Assembly: GCF_001908235.1 (NCBI RefSeq)
Contig: NZ_LGHK01000019.1
Location: 1-64,000 of the forward strand
Length of the DNA stretch: 64,000 bases
Origin: Bradyrhizobium sp. NAS96.2
GTDB taxonomy: Bacteria; Pseudomonadota; Alphaproteobacteria; Rhizobiales; Xanthobacteraceae
Reading direction: 5' to 3'
Below are positions 30,693-40,028 of this stretch, one piece after another (the stretch's first letter is position 1; each line of letters opens with the position of its first letter). The notes under the pieces were generated by a model that saw nothing but the letters and a program-made list of their open reading frames with translations, did no database searches and was not told the origin of the DNA. The position numbers and the translations under genes are program-made.

Positions 30693-33653
30693 ATGTCTCG
30701 CCAAGACGCGAACGCCGCTTTTGCTCTCTCCTCATTCCTGCAAGGCACCAACGCCGCCTATATCGACGACCTCTATGCCCGCTACGAGCAGGACCCGTCG
30801 TCGGTCGACGCCGAATGGCAGGATTTCTTCAAGAGCCTGAAGGACGCCCCGGCCGACGTGCAGAAGAACGCCGAAGGCGCCTCGTGGGGCCGGGCCAACT
30901 GGCCGGTGACACCGCGCGACGAGCTGACCTCGGCGCTCGACGGCAACTGGGCCCAGGTCGAGAAGGCGGTCGGCACCAAGCTCGCGGCCAAGGCGCAGGC
31001 CAAGGGCGCCGAGCTCTCCGACGCCGACGTGCACCAGGCTACGCGCGATTCGGTCCGCGCGCTGATGCTGATCCGCGCCTACCGCATGCGCGGTCATTTC
31101 CACGCCAAGCTCGATCCACTCGGCATCGAGGCGCCGCGCGATCGCGAGGAACTCGATCCGCGCTCCTACGGCTTCACCGAGGCCGACTTCGACCGCAAGA
31201 TCTTCCTCGATCACGTGCTCGGCCTCGAATACGGCACGCTGCGCGAGATCGTGCAGATCTGCGAGCGCACCTACTGCCAGACGCTCGGCGTCGAGTTCAT
31301 GCACATCTCCAACGCCGCGCAGAAGGCGTGGATCCAGGAGCGCATCGAAGGTCCGGACAAGGAGATCAGCTTCACGCCCGAGGGGCGCCGCGCGATCCTC
31401 AACAAGCTGATCGAAGCGGACGGCTTCGAGAAGTTCTGCGACACCAAGTTCACCGGCACCAAGCGCTTCGGCCTCGACGGCGGCGAATCGCTGATCCCGG
31501 CGCTCGAGCAGATCATCAAGCGCGGCGGCAATCTCGGTGTGAAGGAGATCGTGTTCGGCATGCCGCATCGCGGCCGCCTCAACGTGTTGACCCAGGTGAT
31601 GGGCAAGCCGCACCGCGCGCTGTTCCATGAGTTCAAGGGCGGTTCGGCCAACCCGGACTCGGTCGAAGGCTCCGGCGACGTCAAGTATCACCTCGGCGCC
31701 TCCTCGGACCGCGAGTTCGACGGCAACAACATCCATCTGTCGCTGACCGCAAATCCCTCGCATCTCGAGATCGTCGATCCCGTCGTGATGGGCAAGGTGC
31801 GCGCCAAGCAGGACCAGCACGGCGATCCGCCGGACATGCGCATCTCCGTGCTGCCGCTCTTGATGCACGGCGACGCGGCGTTCGCCGGCCAGGGCGTGGT
31901 GGCGGAGTGCTTCAGCCTGTCCGACCTGAAGGGTTACCGCACCGGCGGCTCGCTGCACTTCATCGTCAACAACCAGATCGGCTTCACCACCTATCCGCGC
32001 TACTCGCGCTCGTCGCCCTATCCGTCCGACGTCGCGAAGATGATCGATGCGCCGATCTTCCACGTGAATGGCGACGATCCGGAAGCCGTGGTGTTCGCGG
32101 CCAAGGTCGCGATCGAGTTCCGGCAGAAATTCCACAAGCCGGTCGTCATCGACATGTTCTGCTACCGGCGTCACGGCCACAACGAAGGCGACGAGCCGGC
32201 GTTCACCCAGCCGGTGATGTACAAGAAGATCGCCTCGCATCCGTCGACGCTCGAGATCTACGCTAAGCGGCTGGTCGCCGACGGCGTATTGACCGAGGGC
32301 GAGGTCGACAAGGCCAAGGCCGACTGGCGCGCACGGCTCGATGCCGAGCTCGAGGCCGGCGCCGGCTACAAGCCGAACAAGGCCGACTGGCTCGACGGCA
32401 AGTGGGCGGGCTTCAAGATCGCCGACCAGGAAGAAGACGCCCGCCGCGGCGTCACCGGCGTCGATCTCGCGGTGCTCAAGGACATCGGCCGCAAGATCAC
32501 CAAGGTGCCCGATGGTTTCCGGGTTCACCGCACGATCCAGCGCTTCCTGGACAATCGTGCCAAGGCCATCGATACCGGCGAAGGGATCGACTGGGCGACC
32601 GGCGAGGCGCTGGCGTTCTGCACGCTGCTGCAGGAAGGCCATCATGTGCGGCTGTCCGGCCAGGATTCCGAGCGCGGCACCTTCTCGCAGCGCCATTCGG
32701 TCCTGATCGACCAGGAGGATGAGAGCCGCTACACGCCGTTCAACCATCTCGGCGGCGAAGACACCGGCCATTACGAGGTCATCAACTCGCTGCTGTCGGA
32801 AGAGGCGGTGCTCGGCTTCGAATATGGCTACTCGCTGGCCGAACCGAATGCGCTGGCGCTCTGGGAAGCGCAGTTCGGCGATTTCGCCAACGGCGCCCAG
32901 GTGGTGTTCGACCAGTTCATCTCGTCGGGCGAACGCAAGTGGCTGCGCATGTCGGGCCTCGTCTGCCTGTTGCCGCACGGCTATGAAGGGCAGGGACCGG
33001 AGCACTCTTCGGCGCGCCTCGAGCGTTATCTGCAGATGTGCGCCGAGGACAACATGCAGGTGGTCAATCCGACCACGCCGGCGAACTACTTCCACGTGCT
33101 GCGGCGCCAGCTGCATCGCGAAATCCGCAAGCCGCTGATCCTGATGACGCCGAAGTCGCTGCTGCGCCACAAGCGCGCGGTGTCGCGGCTCGACGAGCTC
33201 GGCAAGAACGCCACCTTCCACCGCATCCTGTACGATGACGCGCAGATGCTGCCGGACGAGAAGATCAAGCTGGTGCCGGAAGACAAGATCCGTCGCGTCG
33301 TGCTGTGCTCCGGCAAGGTCTATTACGACCTGTACGAGGAGCGCGAGAAGCGCGGCATCGACGACATCTATCTGATGCGCATCGAGCAGCTCTATCCGGT
33401 GCCGCTCAAGGCGCTGGTGCAGGAGTTCGGCCGCTTCAAGAACGCGGAGATGGTCTGGTGCCAGGAAGAGCCCCGCAACATGGGCTCCTGGCACTTCATC
33501 GAGCCCTATCTGGAATGGGTGCTGAACCAGGTCCACGCAGCCAACAAGCGTCCGCGCTATGCCGGCCGTCCGGCATCGGCGGCGACCGCCACCGGGTTGA
33601 TGTCGAAACATCTCGCGCAGCTCAAGGCGCTGCTCGACGACGCACTGAACTAA
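30693..33653 (+). CDS. sucA: 2-oxoglutarate dehydrogenase E1 component
   Basis: Thiamine-diphosphate-dependent decarboxylase of the 2-oxoglutarate dehydrogenase complex. The 986-residue protein has the E1 N-terminal segment [21 protein letters not shown] and the active-site region [18 protein letters not shown]. It also has [17 protein letters not shown], the ThDP/Mg motif through [11 protein letters not shown], and the C-terminal transketolase domains ([41 protein letters not shown]). The ATG at 30693 ([10 protein letters not shown]) is preferred over the 16-codon extension. Transcription probably starts in the A/T-rich region after the sucD terminator. Confidence 0.98.
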   Translation: MSRQDANAAFALSSFLQGTNAAYIDDLYARYEQDPSSVDAEWQDFFKSLKDAPADVQKNAEGASWGRANWPVTPRDELTSALDGNWAQVEKAVGTKLAAKAQAKGAELSDADVHQATRDSVRALMLIRAYRMRGHFHAKLDPLGIEAPRDREELDPRSYGFTEADFDRKIFLDHVLGLEYGTLREIVQICERTYCQTLGVEFMHISNAAQKAWIQERIEGPDKEISFTPEGRRAILNKLIEADGFEKFCDTKFTGTKRFGLDGGESLIPALEQIIKRGGNLGVKEIVFGMPHRGRLNVLTQVMGKPHRALFHEFKGGSANPDSVEGSGDVKYHLGASSDREFDGNNIHLSLTANPSHLEIVDPVVMGKVRAKQDQHGDPPDMRISVLPLLMHGDAAFAGQGVVAECFSLSDLKGYRTGGSLHFIVNNQIGFTTYPRYSRSSPYPSDVAKMIDAPIFHVNGDDPEAVVFAAKVAIEFRQKFHKPVVIDMFCYRRHGHNEGDEPAFTQPVMYKKIASHPSTLEIYAKRLVADGVLTEGEVDKAKADWRARLDAELEAGAGYKPNKADWLDGKWAGFKIADQEEDARRGVTGVDLAVLKDIGRKITKVPDGFRVHRTIQRFLDNRAKAIDTGEGIDWATGEALAFCTLLQEGHHVRLSGQDSERGTFSQRHSVLIDQEDESRYTPFNHLGGEDTGHYEVINSLLSEEAVLGFEYGYSLAEPNALALWEAQFGDFANGAQVVFDQFISSGERKWLRMSGLVCLLPHGYEGQGPEHSSARLERYLQMCAEDNMQVVNPTTPANYFHVLRRQLHREIRKPLILMTPKSLLRHKRAVSRLDELGKNATFHRILYDDAQMLPDEKIKLVPEDKIRRVVLCSGKVYYDLYEEREKRGIDDIYLMRIEQLYPVPLKALVQEFGRFKNAEMVWCQEEPRNMGSWHFIEPYLEWVLNQVHAANKRPRYAGRPASAATATGLMSKHLAQLKALLDDALN

Positions 33654-33826
33654 CGACCTTCACCAACTCCATGCCCCGCCTTGTGCGCAATCGCGCACCG
33701 GAGCGGGGCATCCGGTATCCCGCGTCATCCAGCACAAGCGCTGTCGTCACGGAGTACCGGGTCGTTCGCTTTGGCGGATGGTGGCCGGATGAATTTTTCG
33801 ACCGCAAGGTTATCGAGGAAAAGACC

Positions 33827-35065
33827 ATGACTGAAATTCGCGTTCCAACGCTCGGCGAATCCGTAACCGAGGCCACGATCGGCCGCTGGTTCAAGAAGGC
33901 CGGTGAGGCCGTTGCGGTGGACGAGCCGTTGGTGGAGCTCGAAACCGACAAGGTCACCATCGAGGTGCCCGCGCCGGTCGCCGGTACCCTCGGCGAGATC
34001 ATCGCCAAGGATGGCGAGACCGTCGCCGTCGGCGCGCTGCTCGGCCAGATCAATGACGGTGCTGTCGCGGCGGCCAAGCCCGCTGTCGCGGCCGCCGCTC
34101 CCGCCAAGGCCGCAGCGCCAGCTCCCGCCGCGGCGCCTGCCGCACCCAAGGTGCCGCCGGCGGATGCGCCGCTCGCGCCCTCGGTGCGCAAGCTGTCTGC
34201 CGAGAGCGGCGTCGACGCCTCCACCGTTCCGGGCTCGGGCAAGGACGGGCGCGTCACCAAGGGCGACATGCTGGCCGCGATCGAGAAGGCCGCCTCGGCG
34301 CCCACCCCGATCAACCAGCCGGCCGCCGCCGTGCAGGTTCGTGCGCCGTCGCCGGCGGACGACGCCGCGCGCGAGGAGCGGGTGAAGATGACCCGGCTGC
34401 GCCAGACCATCGCGCGCCGCCTCAAGGACGTGCAGAACACCGCCGCGATGCTGACGACCTTCAACGAGGTCGACATGACCGAGGTGATGAAGCTGCGCGC
34501 CCTCTACAAGGACACGTTCGAGAAGAAGCACGGCTCGAAGCTCGGCTTCATGGGGTTCTTCACCAAGGCGGTGGTGCAGGGGCTGAAGGACATTCCGGCC
34601 GTCAACGCCGAGATCGACGGCTCTGACCTGATCTACAAGAACTACTACCACATCGGCGTTGCTGTCGGCACCGACCGAGGCCTCGTGGTGCCTGTCGTGC
34701 GCGACTGCGATCACAAGTCGATCGCCGAAATCGAGAAGTCGATCGCCGATTACGGCAGGCGTGCCCGCGACGGCCAACTCAAGATCGACGAGATGCAGGG
34801 CGGCACCTTCACCATCACCAATGGCGGCATCTACGGCTCGCTGATGTCGACGCCGATCCTCAACGCGCCGCAGTCCGGCATCCTCGGCATGCACAAGATC
34901 CAGGAGCGGCCGATGGTGGTCGGCGGCAAGATCGAGGTGCGCCCGATGATGTATCTGGCGCTGTCCTACGATCACCGCGTCATCGACGGCAAGGAAGCGG
35001 TCACCTTCCTGGTGCGCGTCAAGGAGAGCCTGGAGGACCCGGCCCGCCTGGTGCTGGACCTCTAA
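33827..35065 (+). CDS. sucB: Dihydrolipoyllysine succinyltransferase (E2) of 2-oxoglutarate dehydrogenase
   Basis: The E2 core that transfers the succinyl group to CoA. The 412-residue protein has one N-terminal lipoyl domain with the lipoylated Lys42 in [10 protein letters not shown]. An Ala/Pro-rich linker follows (about 80-115), then the E3/E1-binding domain ([17 protein letters not shown], about 120-155). The C-terminal catalytic domain has His383 and Asp387 in [12 protein letters not shown]. The start is the ATG at 33827 ([16 protein letters not shown]); the frame extends far upstream inside sucA without similarity. The gap to sucA is 173 bases. Confidence 0.98.
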   Translation: MTEIRVPTLGESVTEATIGRWFKKAGEAVAVDEPLVELETDKVTIEVPAPVAGTLGEIIAKDGETVAVGALLGQINDGAVAAAKPAVAAAAPAKAAAPAPAAAPAAPKVPPADAPLAPSVRKLSAESGVDASTVPGSGKDGRVTKGDMLAAIEKAASAPTPINQPAAAVQVRAPSPADDAAREERVKMTRLRQTIARRLKDVQNTAAMLTTFNEVDMTEVMKLRALYKDTFEKKHGSKLGFMGFFTKAVVQGLKDIPAVNAEIDGSDLIYKNYYHIGVAVGTDRGLVVPVVRDCDHKSIAEIEKSIADYGRRARDGQLKIDEMQGGTFTITNGGIYGSLMSTPILNAPQSGILGMHKIQERPMVVGGKIEVRPMMYLALSYDHRVIDGKEAVTFLVRVKESLEDPARLVLDL

Positions 35066-35137
35066 GGTCATATCGCACGCGGCGTCCGATCGGATCGGGC
35101 GCCGCGATTCGTTGGGTGCTTACCTTTGGGGATCAAT

Positions 35138-35887
35138 GTGACGGACAAGGTCGTTGTCATCACCGGCGGTAGCCGCGGCATCGGCCGCGCCACCGCGCTT
35201 GCAGCTGCCGCGCGCGGCTATCGCATCGTCGTCGGCTACGCATCCAACCAGGGTGCGGCCAATGAGGTCGTCGCCGCGATCGAGGCCAAGAACGGCAAGG
35301 CGATCGCGGTGAAATGCGACGTCGGCAGCGAGCAGGACATCCTGGCGCTGTTCAAGGCCGCCGATGGCTTCGGCACGCTCGGCGCGCTCGTCAACAATGC
35401 CGGCATCGTCGGCAAGAGCGGCGTGCGCGTCGACGAGATGTCCGCCGAGCGCATCCAGCAGATGATGGCGGTCAACGTCACCGGCAGCATTCTGTGCGCG
35501 CGCGAGGCGGTGAAGCGGATGTCGACCAAGCACGGCGGCAAGGGCGGCGTCATCGTCAACCTGTCCTCGGTCGCGGCGAAGCTCGGCGCGCCCAACACCT
35601 ATGTCGACTATGCCGCCTCCAAGGGCGCGATCGATTCCTTCACGATCGGCCTCGGCTACGAGGTCGCGGCTGAAGGCATCCGCGTCGCTGGCATCCGGCC
35701 CGGCCTGATCGACACCGACATCCATGCCGCGGGCGGTGAGCCCGATCGCGCGCATCGGCTCGCCCATATGGTGCCGATGAAGCGCGTCGGCACCGCGGAT
35801 GAAATCGCCAACGCCATCGTCTGGCTGATCTCGGACGAGGCGTCCTACGTCACCAGCGCGATCCTCGACGTGTCGGGCGGCCGCTAG
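35138..35887 (+). CDS. Short-chain dehydrogenase/reductase between sucB and lpdA
   Basis: A 249-residue NAD(P)-dependent SDR. The cofactor motif TGGSRGIG is at residues 9-16, NNAG at 86-89, the catalytic serine in NLSSVAA (143-144), and Tyr158/Lys162 in YAASKGAID. The start is taken as the GTG at 35138 ([11 protein letters not shown]) because GGGGATC, a good Shine-Dalgarno, precedes it; a TTG at 35126 is the alternative. The Ala at the cofactor-selecting position (GYASNQGA) does not decide between NAD and NADP. It lies 72 bases after sucB and 86 before lpdA, so it is probably cotranscribed. The substrate is unknown. Confidence 0.9.
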   Translation: MTDKVVVITGGSRGIGRATALAAAARGYRIVVGYASNQGAANEVVAAIEAKNGKAIAVKCDVGSEQDILALFKAADGFGTLGALVNNAGIVGKSGVRVDEMSAERIQQMMAVNVTGSILCAREAVKRMSTKHGGKGGVIVNLSSVAAKLGAPNTYVDYAASKGAIDSFTIGLGYEVAAEGIRVAGIRPGLIDTDIHAAGGEPDRAHRLAHMVPMKRVGTADEIANAIVWLISDEASYVTSAILDVSGGR

Positions 35888-35973
35888 GGCACAATCCAAA
35901 CGCGGGTGCCGGACTGCCAATCGGCTCGGACCCGCCCAATCTGTCACAGAATTTAGCTACAGGACCTTCCATC

Positions 35974-37374
35974 ATGGCTTCTTACGATCTCGTCGTCATC
36001 GGCACTGGCCCCGGCGGTTATGTCTGCGCGATCCGCGCGGCACAACTCGGCATGAAGGTCGCCGTCGTCGAGAAGAATGCGACGCTGGGCGGCACCTGCC
36101 TCAATGTCGGCTGCATGCCGTCGAAGGCGCTGCTGCACGCCTCCGAGATGTTCGAGGAAGCCGGGCACTCCTTCGCCAAGATGGGCGTCAGCGTCCCGGC
36201 GCCGAAGCTCGATCTGCCCGCGATGATGAACTTCAAGCAGCAGGGCATCGACGGCAACGTCAAGGGCGTCGAGTTCCTGATGAAGAAGAACAAGATCGAC
36301 GTGCTCAAGGGCACCGGCAAGATCCTCGGCGCGGGCAAGGTCGAGGTCTCCGGTGACGGCAAGTCCGAGACCGTCGAGACCAAGAACATCGTGATCGCCA
36401 CCGGCTCCGACATCGCGCGGCTGAAGGGCATCGAGATCGACGAGAAGCGCATCGTATCGTCGACTGGCGCGCTGTCGCTGGAGAAGGTGCCGGAGAAAAT
36501 GTTGATTATCGGTGCCGGCGTGATCGGGCTCGAACTCGGCTCGGTCTGGCGTCGCCTCGGCGCGGAGGTCATGGTCGTGGAATTCCTCGACCGCATCCTG
36601 CCCGGCATGGACGGCGAGGTCGCCAAACAATTCCAGCGCATGCTGGAGAAGCAGGGCTTTGTCTTCAAGCTCGGCACCAAGGTCACCGCGGTCGACACCT
36701 CGGGCAAGACGCTGCAGGCCAAGGTCGAGCCGGCCGCCGGCGGCGCTGCGGAGACCATCGAGGCCGACGTCGTGCTGGTGTGCATCGGCCGCGTGCCCTA
36801 CACCGAAGGCCTCGGGCTGAAGGAAGCCGGCGTCGCGCTCGACAATCGCGGCCGCGTCGAGATCGACGCGCACTTCTCGACCAATGTGAAGGGCATCTAC
36901 GCGATCGGCGACGTCGTCGCCGGGCCGATGCTCGCGCACAAGGCGGAAGATGAGGGCGTTGCCTGCGCCGAGATCATCGCGGGCCAGGCCGGCCATGTGA
37001 ACTACGACGTCATTCCAGGTGTTGTGTATACCACGCCGGAAGTGTCGTCGGTCGGCAAGACCGAGGAAGACCTCAAGCAGGCCGGCATCGCCTATACCGT
37101 CGGCAAATTCCCGTTCACCGCGAACGGCCGCTCCAAGGTCAATCAGACCACCGACGGCTTCGTGAAGGTTCTCGCAGATGCGAAGACGGACCGGGTGCTC
37201 GGCGTCCACATTGTCGGCATCGAGGCCGGCGAAATGATCCATGAAGCCTGCGTTCTGATGGAATTCGGCGGTTCGGCGGAGGATCTGGCGCGCACCTGCC
37301 ACGCACATCCGACCCGCTCCGAGGCGATCAAGGAAGCTGCGCTTGCGGTAGCCAAGCGCGCCATCCATATGTGA
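35974..37374 (+). CDS. lpdA: Dihydrolipoyl dehydrogenase (E3)
   Basis: FAD-dependent reoxidation of E2-bound dihydrolipoamide with NAD. The 466-residue protein has the FAD motif [11 protein letters not shown], the redox disulfide Cys42/Cys47 in [16 protein letters not shown], the NAD motif [15 protein letters not shown], the second FAD motif [19 protein letters not shown], and the C-terminal catalytic His445/Glu450 in HPTRSE. It completes the 2-oxoglutarate dehydrogenase complex encoded here. It is followed by a full copy of the dispersed repeat. Confidence 0.98.
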   Translation: MASYDLVVIGTGPGGYVCAIRAAQLGMKVAVVEKNATLGGTCLNVGCMPSKALLHASEMFEEAGHSFAKMGVSVPAPKLDLPAMMNFKQQGIDGNVKGVEFLMKKNKIDVLKGTGKILGAGKVEVSGDGKSETVETKNIVIATGSDIARLKGIEIDEKRIVSSTGALSLEKVPEKMLIIGAGVIGLELGSVWRRLGAEVMVVEFLDRILPGMDGEVAKQFQRMLEKQGFVFKLGTKVTAVDTSGKTLQAKVEPAAGGAAETIEADVVLVCIGRVPYTEGLGLKEAGVALDNRGRVEIDAHFSTNVKGIYAIGDVVAGPMLAHKAEDEGVACAEIIAGQAGHVNYDVIPGVVYTTPEVSSVGKTEEDLKQAGIAYTVGKFPFTANGRSKVNQTTDGFVKVLADAKTDRVLGVHIVGIEAGEMIHEACVLMEFGGSAEDLARTCHAHPTRSEAIKEAALAVAKRAIHM

Positions 37375-37403
37375 TGATCGAACGTCCGGCGCGAGCCGGG
37401 CTC

Positions 37404-37499
37404 GAGCATGATCCGGAAAAGTGTGAAGCGGTTTTCCGAGAAGATCATGCTCAAACAAGGAGCTGAAGCGCGATGATTCAACTCGGTCTCATCGCGCTT
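37404..37499. repeat. Dispersed palindromic repeat, copy E (reference copy)
   Basis: The cleanest copy. Module 1 runs from GAGCATGATC (37404) to GATCATGCTC (37443-37452), with the interior CCGGAAAAGTGTGAAGCGG and TTTTCC. Module 2 is AAGCGCGATGA (37466-37476) and TCATCGCGCTT (37489-37499). The modules are joined by AAACAAGGAGCTG. It lies between lpdA and the next membrane-protein gene. Confidence 0.9.
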
Positions 37500-37512
37500 T
37501 AGGATCAAAGCG

Positions 37513-38052
37513 ATGTTGCGCCGCCTGCTTCAGCCGTTCTGGGTCCTGCTTGCGATCATCTTCCTGATCGAGGCTTGGCTGTGGGACCACCTCGAGCCGA
37601 TCGTGGCCCGGGTGGTCGCCTGGATCCCGCTCCGTGCGCTCAAGCAATGGCTTGCCGACCGGGTCGATTCGCTGTCGCCGGCGATGACGCTGATCGTCTT
37701 CGTCGTGCCGCTGATCCCGCTGTTTCCGCTCAAGCTGGTCGGGCTCTGGCTGCTGGCGAACCAATATTGGTTCAGCGCAGTCTCGCTGATCCTGTTCGCC
37801 AAATTCCTCGGCGTCGGCGTCACGGCCTTCCTGTTCGACGTGACACGGTCGAAGCTTTTGGAGATGCCCTGGTTCGAGGCGCTCTATAATTACGTGATGG
37901 CGCTGCGCGCCAAGGCCACCGCGCTGGTCGACCCGATCAAACTGCGCATCCGCGAGATGATCGGCGGCGACGGCGAGGGCTGGGCCGCGCGCACGCTGCG
38001 CCTGATCGCCCGCTTCCGCAAGAGCGTGCATCAGACCAGCAAGGTTCTTTAA
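37513..38052 (+). CDS. Conserved hypothetical membrane protein
   Basis: A 179-residue protein with an N-terminal hydrophobic helix (about residues 8-24), a central hydrophobic pair (about 58-105) and a basic C-terminal tail ending RFRKSVHQTSKVL. The phrases LWDHLEPIVARVVAWIPLRALK and PLIPLFPLKLVGLWLLA look conserved and suggest an inner-membrane protein. I do not recognise a characterised family. It follows lpdA but is separated by a repeat, so cotranscription is uncertain. Confidence 0.75.
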   Translation: MLRRLLQPFWVLLAIIFLIEAWLWDHLEPIVARVVAWIPLRALKQWLADRVDSLSPAMTLIVFVVPLIPLFPLKLVGLWLLANQYWFSAVSLILFAKFLGVGVTAFLFDVTRSKLLEMPWFEALYNYVMALRAKATALVDPIKLRIREMIGGDGEGWAARTLRLIARFRKSVHQTSKVL

Positions 38053-38067
38053 GCGGCACTCTCGCTT

Positions 38068-38175
38068 CCGTCACCCTGAGGCGCGAGCGGAGCGAGCCTC
38101 GAAGGATGCACGGCCCCGCTAGTGGCCGTCGACCCTTCGAGACGCGCGCAAATGCGCGCTCCTTCAGGGTGACGG
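38068..38175. repeat. CCGTCACCCTGAGG...TCAGGGTGACGG intergenic repeat
   Basis: A third repeat type: outer arms CCGTCACCCTGA (38068) and TCAGGGTGACGG (38164-38175), with inner complementary parts CCTCGAAGGATG and CCCTTCGAGACGC. It lies between two convergent genes. A small hairpin TGAGAGAG/CTCTCTCA (38176-38199) follows and overlaps the stop of the minus-strand gene. Confidence 0.82.
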
Positions 38176-38196
38176 TGAGAGAGAAGCCTCACTCTC

Positions 38197-38787
38197 TCAA
38201 TGCAGATGCAGCAGGTGCGGCTGGAGCAGGCCGAGCAACGTCATCGCGACGCCGGCGAGCGTCACGAGGCCCGACACCCAGACGAGCGCGGCAATACCGG
38301 TGATGATGGTCGCGGACGCCAGCACAATGGCGATCTGGAAGGCGGCGGAAGCAAGCTCGAAGTGATGATATTTCGCAGTCGCCTCGTCGCGCTCATGCTC
38401 GGCGTGCTTGGCGCGTTCGGAGAGCTGCTCTGAACCTTCCCCGGTGTCCGGCTCCGAGCGATAGCGCGCCGCGGTCTTCTGCCAGTCGTCAATCTGCTTC
38501 TGCAGCGCAGCCTTGGCCGCCTCGTCGGTGGTGGTCGCGAGGTTCAGCTTGCCCTGTTCGGCGGCGGTCTGCACCGTGGTGCGGCGGATGCTCTTGGCCT
38601 GGAAGAAGGCCCAGAGGTTGGAGGCTTCGACGTTCTTGCTGATCGATTCGGTCTGGGCGCCCTTGCCGAGCGTTTCCGACAGCGCCAGGCAGAGCGCGAT
38701 CACGGCAATCAGGAGCGCGATCTTTTTGTTCTCGCCCGACGCATGCTCGGCATGCTCCGCTTGCTCCATACTTTCATGTGCGCTCAT
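38197..38787 (-). CDS. DUF4337 domain-containing membrane protein
   Basis: A 196-residue protein with an acidic/His-rich N-terminus (MSAHESMEQAEHAEHAS), a first transmembrane segment (about 23-42), the family phrase NLWAFFQAKSIRRTTVQTA, a charged coiled-coil middle, and two C-terminal transmembrane segments (about 145-190). This is the DUF4337 layout; the function is unknown. The ATG at 38787 is preferred; the upstream frame lacks family features. It is convergent with the preceding gene. Confidence 0.87.
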   Translation of the reverse strand: MSAHESMEQAEHAEHASGENKKIALLIAVIALCLALSETLGKGAQTESISKNVEASNLWAFFQAKSIRRTTVQTAAEQGKLNLATTTDEAAKAALQKQIDDWQKTAARYRSEPDTGEGSEQLSERAKHAEHERDEATAKYHHFELASAAFQIAIVLASATIITGIAALVWVSGLVTLAGVAMTLLGLLQPHLLHLH

Positions 38788-38933
38788 GATTCCCCTCCGA
38801 TGAGACTGTGCCACGATTGCCGAATGCGGTGCACAAGGCAAGGGGCGGCAGTGTGGGGTTAGCCGCATGAAGATGAACGCAGCATGACGGCGAGCCAAAT
38901 CCAGCGTCTTATCTGGACCTGGGTCCGGCCGTT

Positions 38934-39905
38934 TCAGCCGCGCGGGTGCGCGGAGCGATAGACCTCAAGCAGGCGCTCGCTGTCGATGCCGGTGTAGATC
39001 TGCGTGGTCGACAGCGACGCGTGGCCGAGCAACTCCTGGATCGCGCGCAGGTCGCCGCCGCGGCTCAGCAGATGGGTGGCGAAGGAGTGCCGCAACGCAT
39101 GCGGCGTTGCGCTGTCGGGCAGGCCGAGCGCGCCGCGCAGCCGCTCCATGGTGAGCTGGATGATGCGCGGGCCTAACGGGCCGCCGCGCGCACCGACGAA
39201 CATCGGTCCGGGCGGGCTGAGTTGGTGCGGGCAGATCGCCGCATAGTCCGCGATCAGTTGCAGCACGTTTTGCAGCACCGGCACCATGCGGGTCTTGTTG
39301 CCTTTGCCGGTCACGACCAGCACGTCGCCTTCGCCGGGCTTCGGCACGTCGCGGCGCTTCAGCCCCAGCGCCTCGGAGATGCGCAGGCCCGAGCCATAGA
39401 GCAGCGCCATCACGGCGGCGTCACGCACCAGGATCCAGGTCTCGCGCTCCTCGCCGGCACGCTCGTCGGCATCGGCAAAGCGTTTCGCCGCTTCCATATG
39501 GATTGGCTTCGGCAGGCTCTTCGCCACCTTGGGCGCGCGGATCGCCGAGAGTGCGCCGACCTTGCCCTTGCCTTCGCGTTCCAGGAAACGTCCGAACGAG
39601 CGCAGCCCCGCCAGCGCCCGCATCAGCGACCGTCCGCCGATCTCGTCCGCGCGGCGCATCGCCATGAAGGCGCGGACGTCAGTCGCTTGGAGCGCGGAGA
39701 AGGCCGCAAGCGTCACGCGTGCGCCCCAGTGCTCGGCCAGGAAGGCCAGGCACTGCCGCACGTCGCGGGCGTAGGCCTCGAGCGTCTTCGGCGACAGCCG
39801 CCGCTCCGCACGCAGATGCGACAGCCAGCGCGTCATCTCCTGCGTCACTGATGCGTCGGCGCAGTCGAGCTCGAGCGGTCGGATGGGTTGATCGGTCCGG
39901 GCCAT
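38934..39905 (-). CDS. xerC: Tyrosine recombinase XerC
   Basis: Resolves chromosome dimers at dif during cell division together with XerD. The 323-residue protein has the N-terminal SAM-like core-binding domain ([22 protein letters not shown]) and the catalytic residues of tyrosine recombinases: Arg in [12 protein letters not shown], Lys in [12 protein letters not shown], His and Arg in [12 protein letters not shown], His in [10 protein letters not shown] and the nucleophile Tyr in IYTGID. The start may be the ATG at 39905 or a GTG at 39950. It is divergent from priA, a common alphaproteobacterial arrangement. Confidence 0.95.
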   Translation of the reverse strand: MARTDQPIRPLELDCADASVTQEMTRWLSHLRAERRLSPKTLEAYARDVRQCLAFLAEHWGARVTLAAFSALQATDVRAFMAMRRADEIGGRSLMRALAGLRSFGRFLEREGKGKVGALSAIRAPKVAKSLPKPIHMEAAKRFADADERAGEERETWILVRDAAVMALLYGSGLRISEALGLKRRDVPKPGEGDVLVVTGKGNKTRMVPVLQNVLQLIADYAAICPHQLSPPGPMFVGARGGPLGPRIIQLTMERLRGALGLPDSATPHALRHSFATHLLSRGGDLRAIQELLGHASLSTTQIYTGIDSERLLEVYRSAHPRG

Positions 39906-40028
39906 CTGTAAAGGGCTATTGGCGCTGCTAATCTCCTGATTATATCGCACTGCCTTCGTTTACCGATCGCTAAGACCGCGCAGCGGTGCTAGCCCGGTGC
40001 AAAGTTCCGATTCCAAAGCTCTGATTTA

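Noticed and set aside
30732-33611. A 959-codon open frame antisense to sucA, and other long antisense frames (for example 20364-22706 plus, opposite the permease)
   Set aside because: They mirror genuine genes in GC-rich DNA, have Arg/His/Asp-rich composition without family motifs, and overlap clearly conserved proteins on the other strand.
39955-39980. TTTA-N7-CTAA between xerC and priA as a CtrA box
   Set aside because: Two mismatches to the core; too weak to report as a site.
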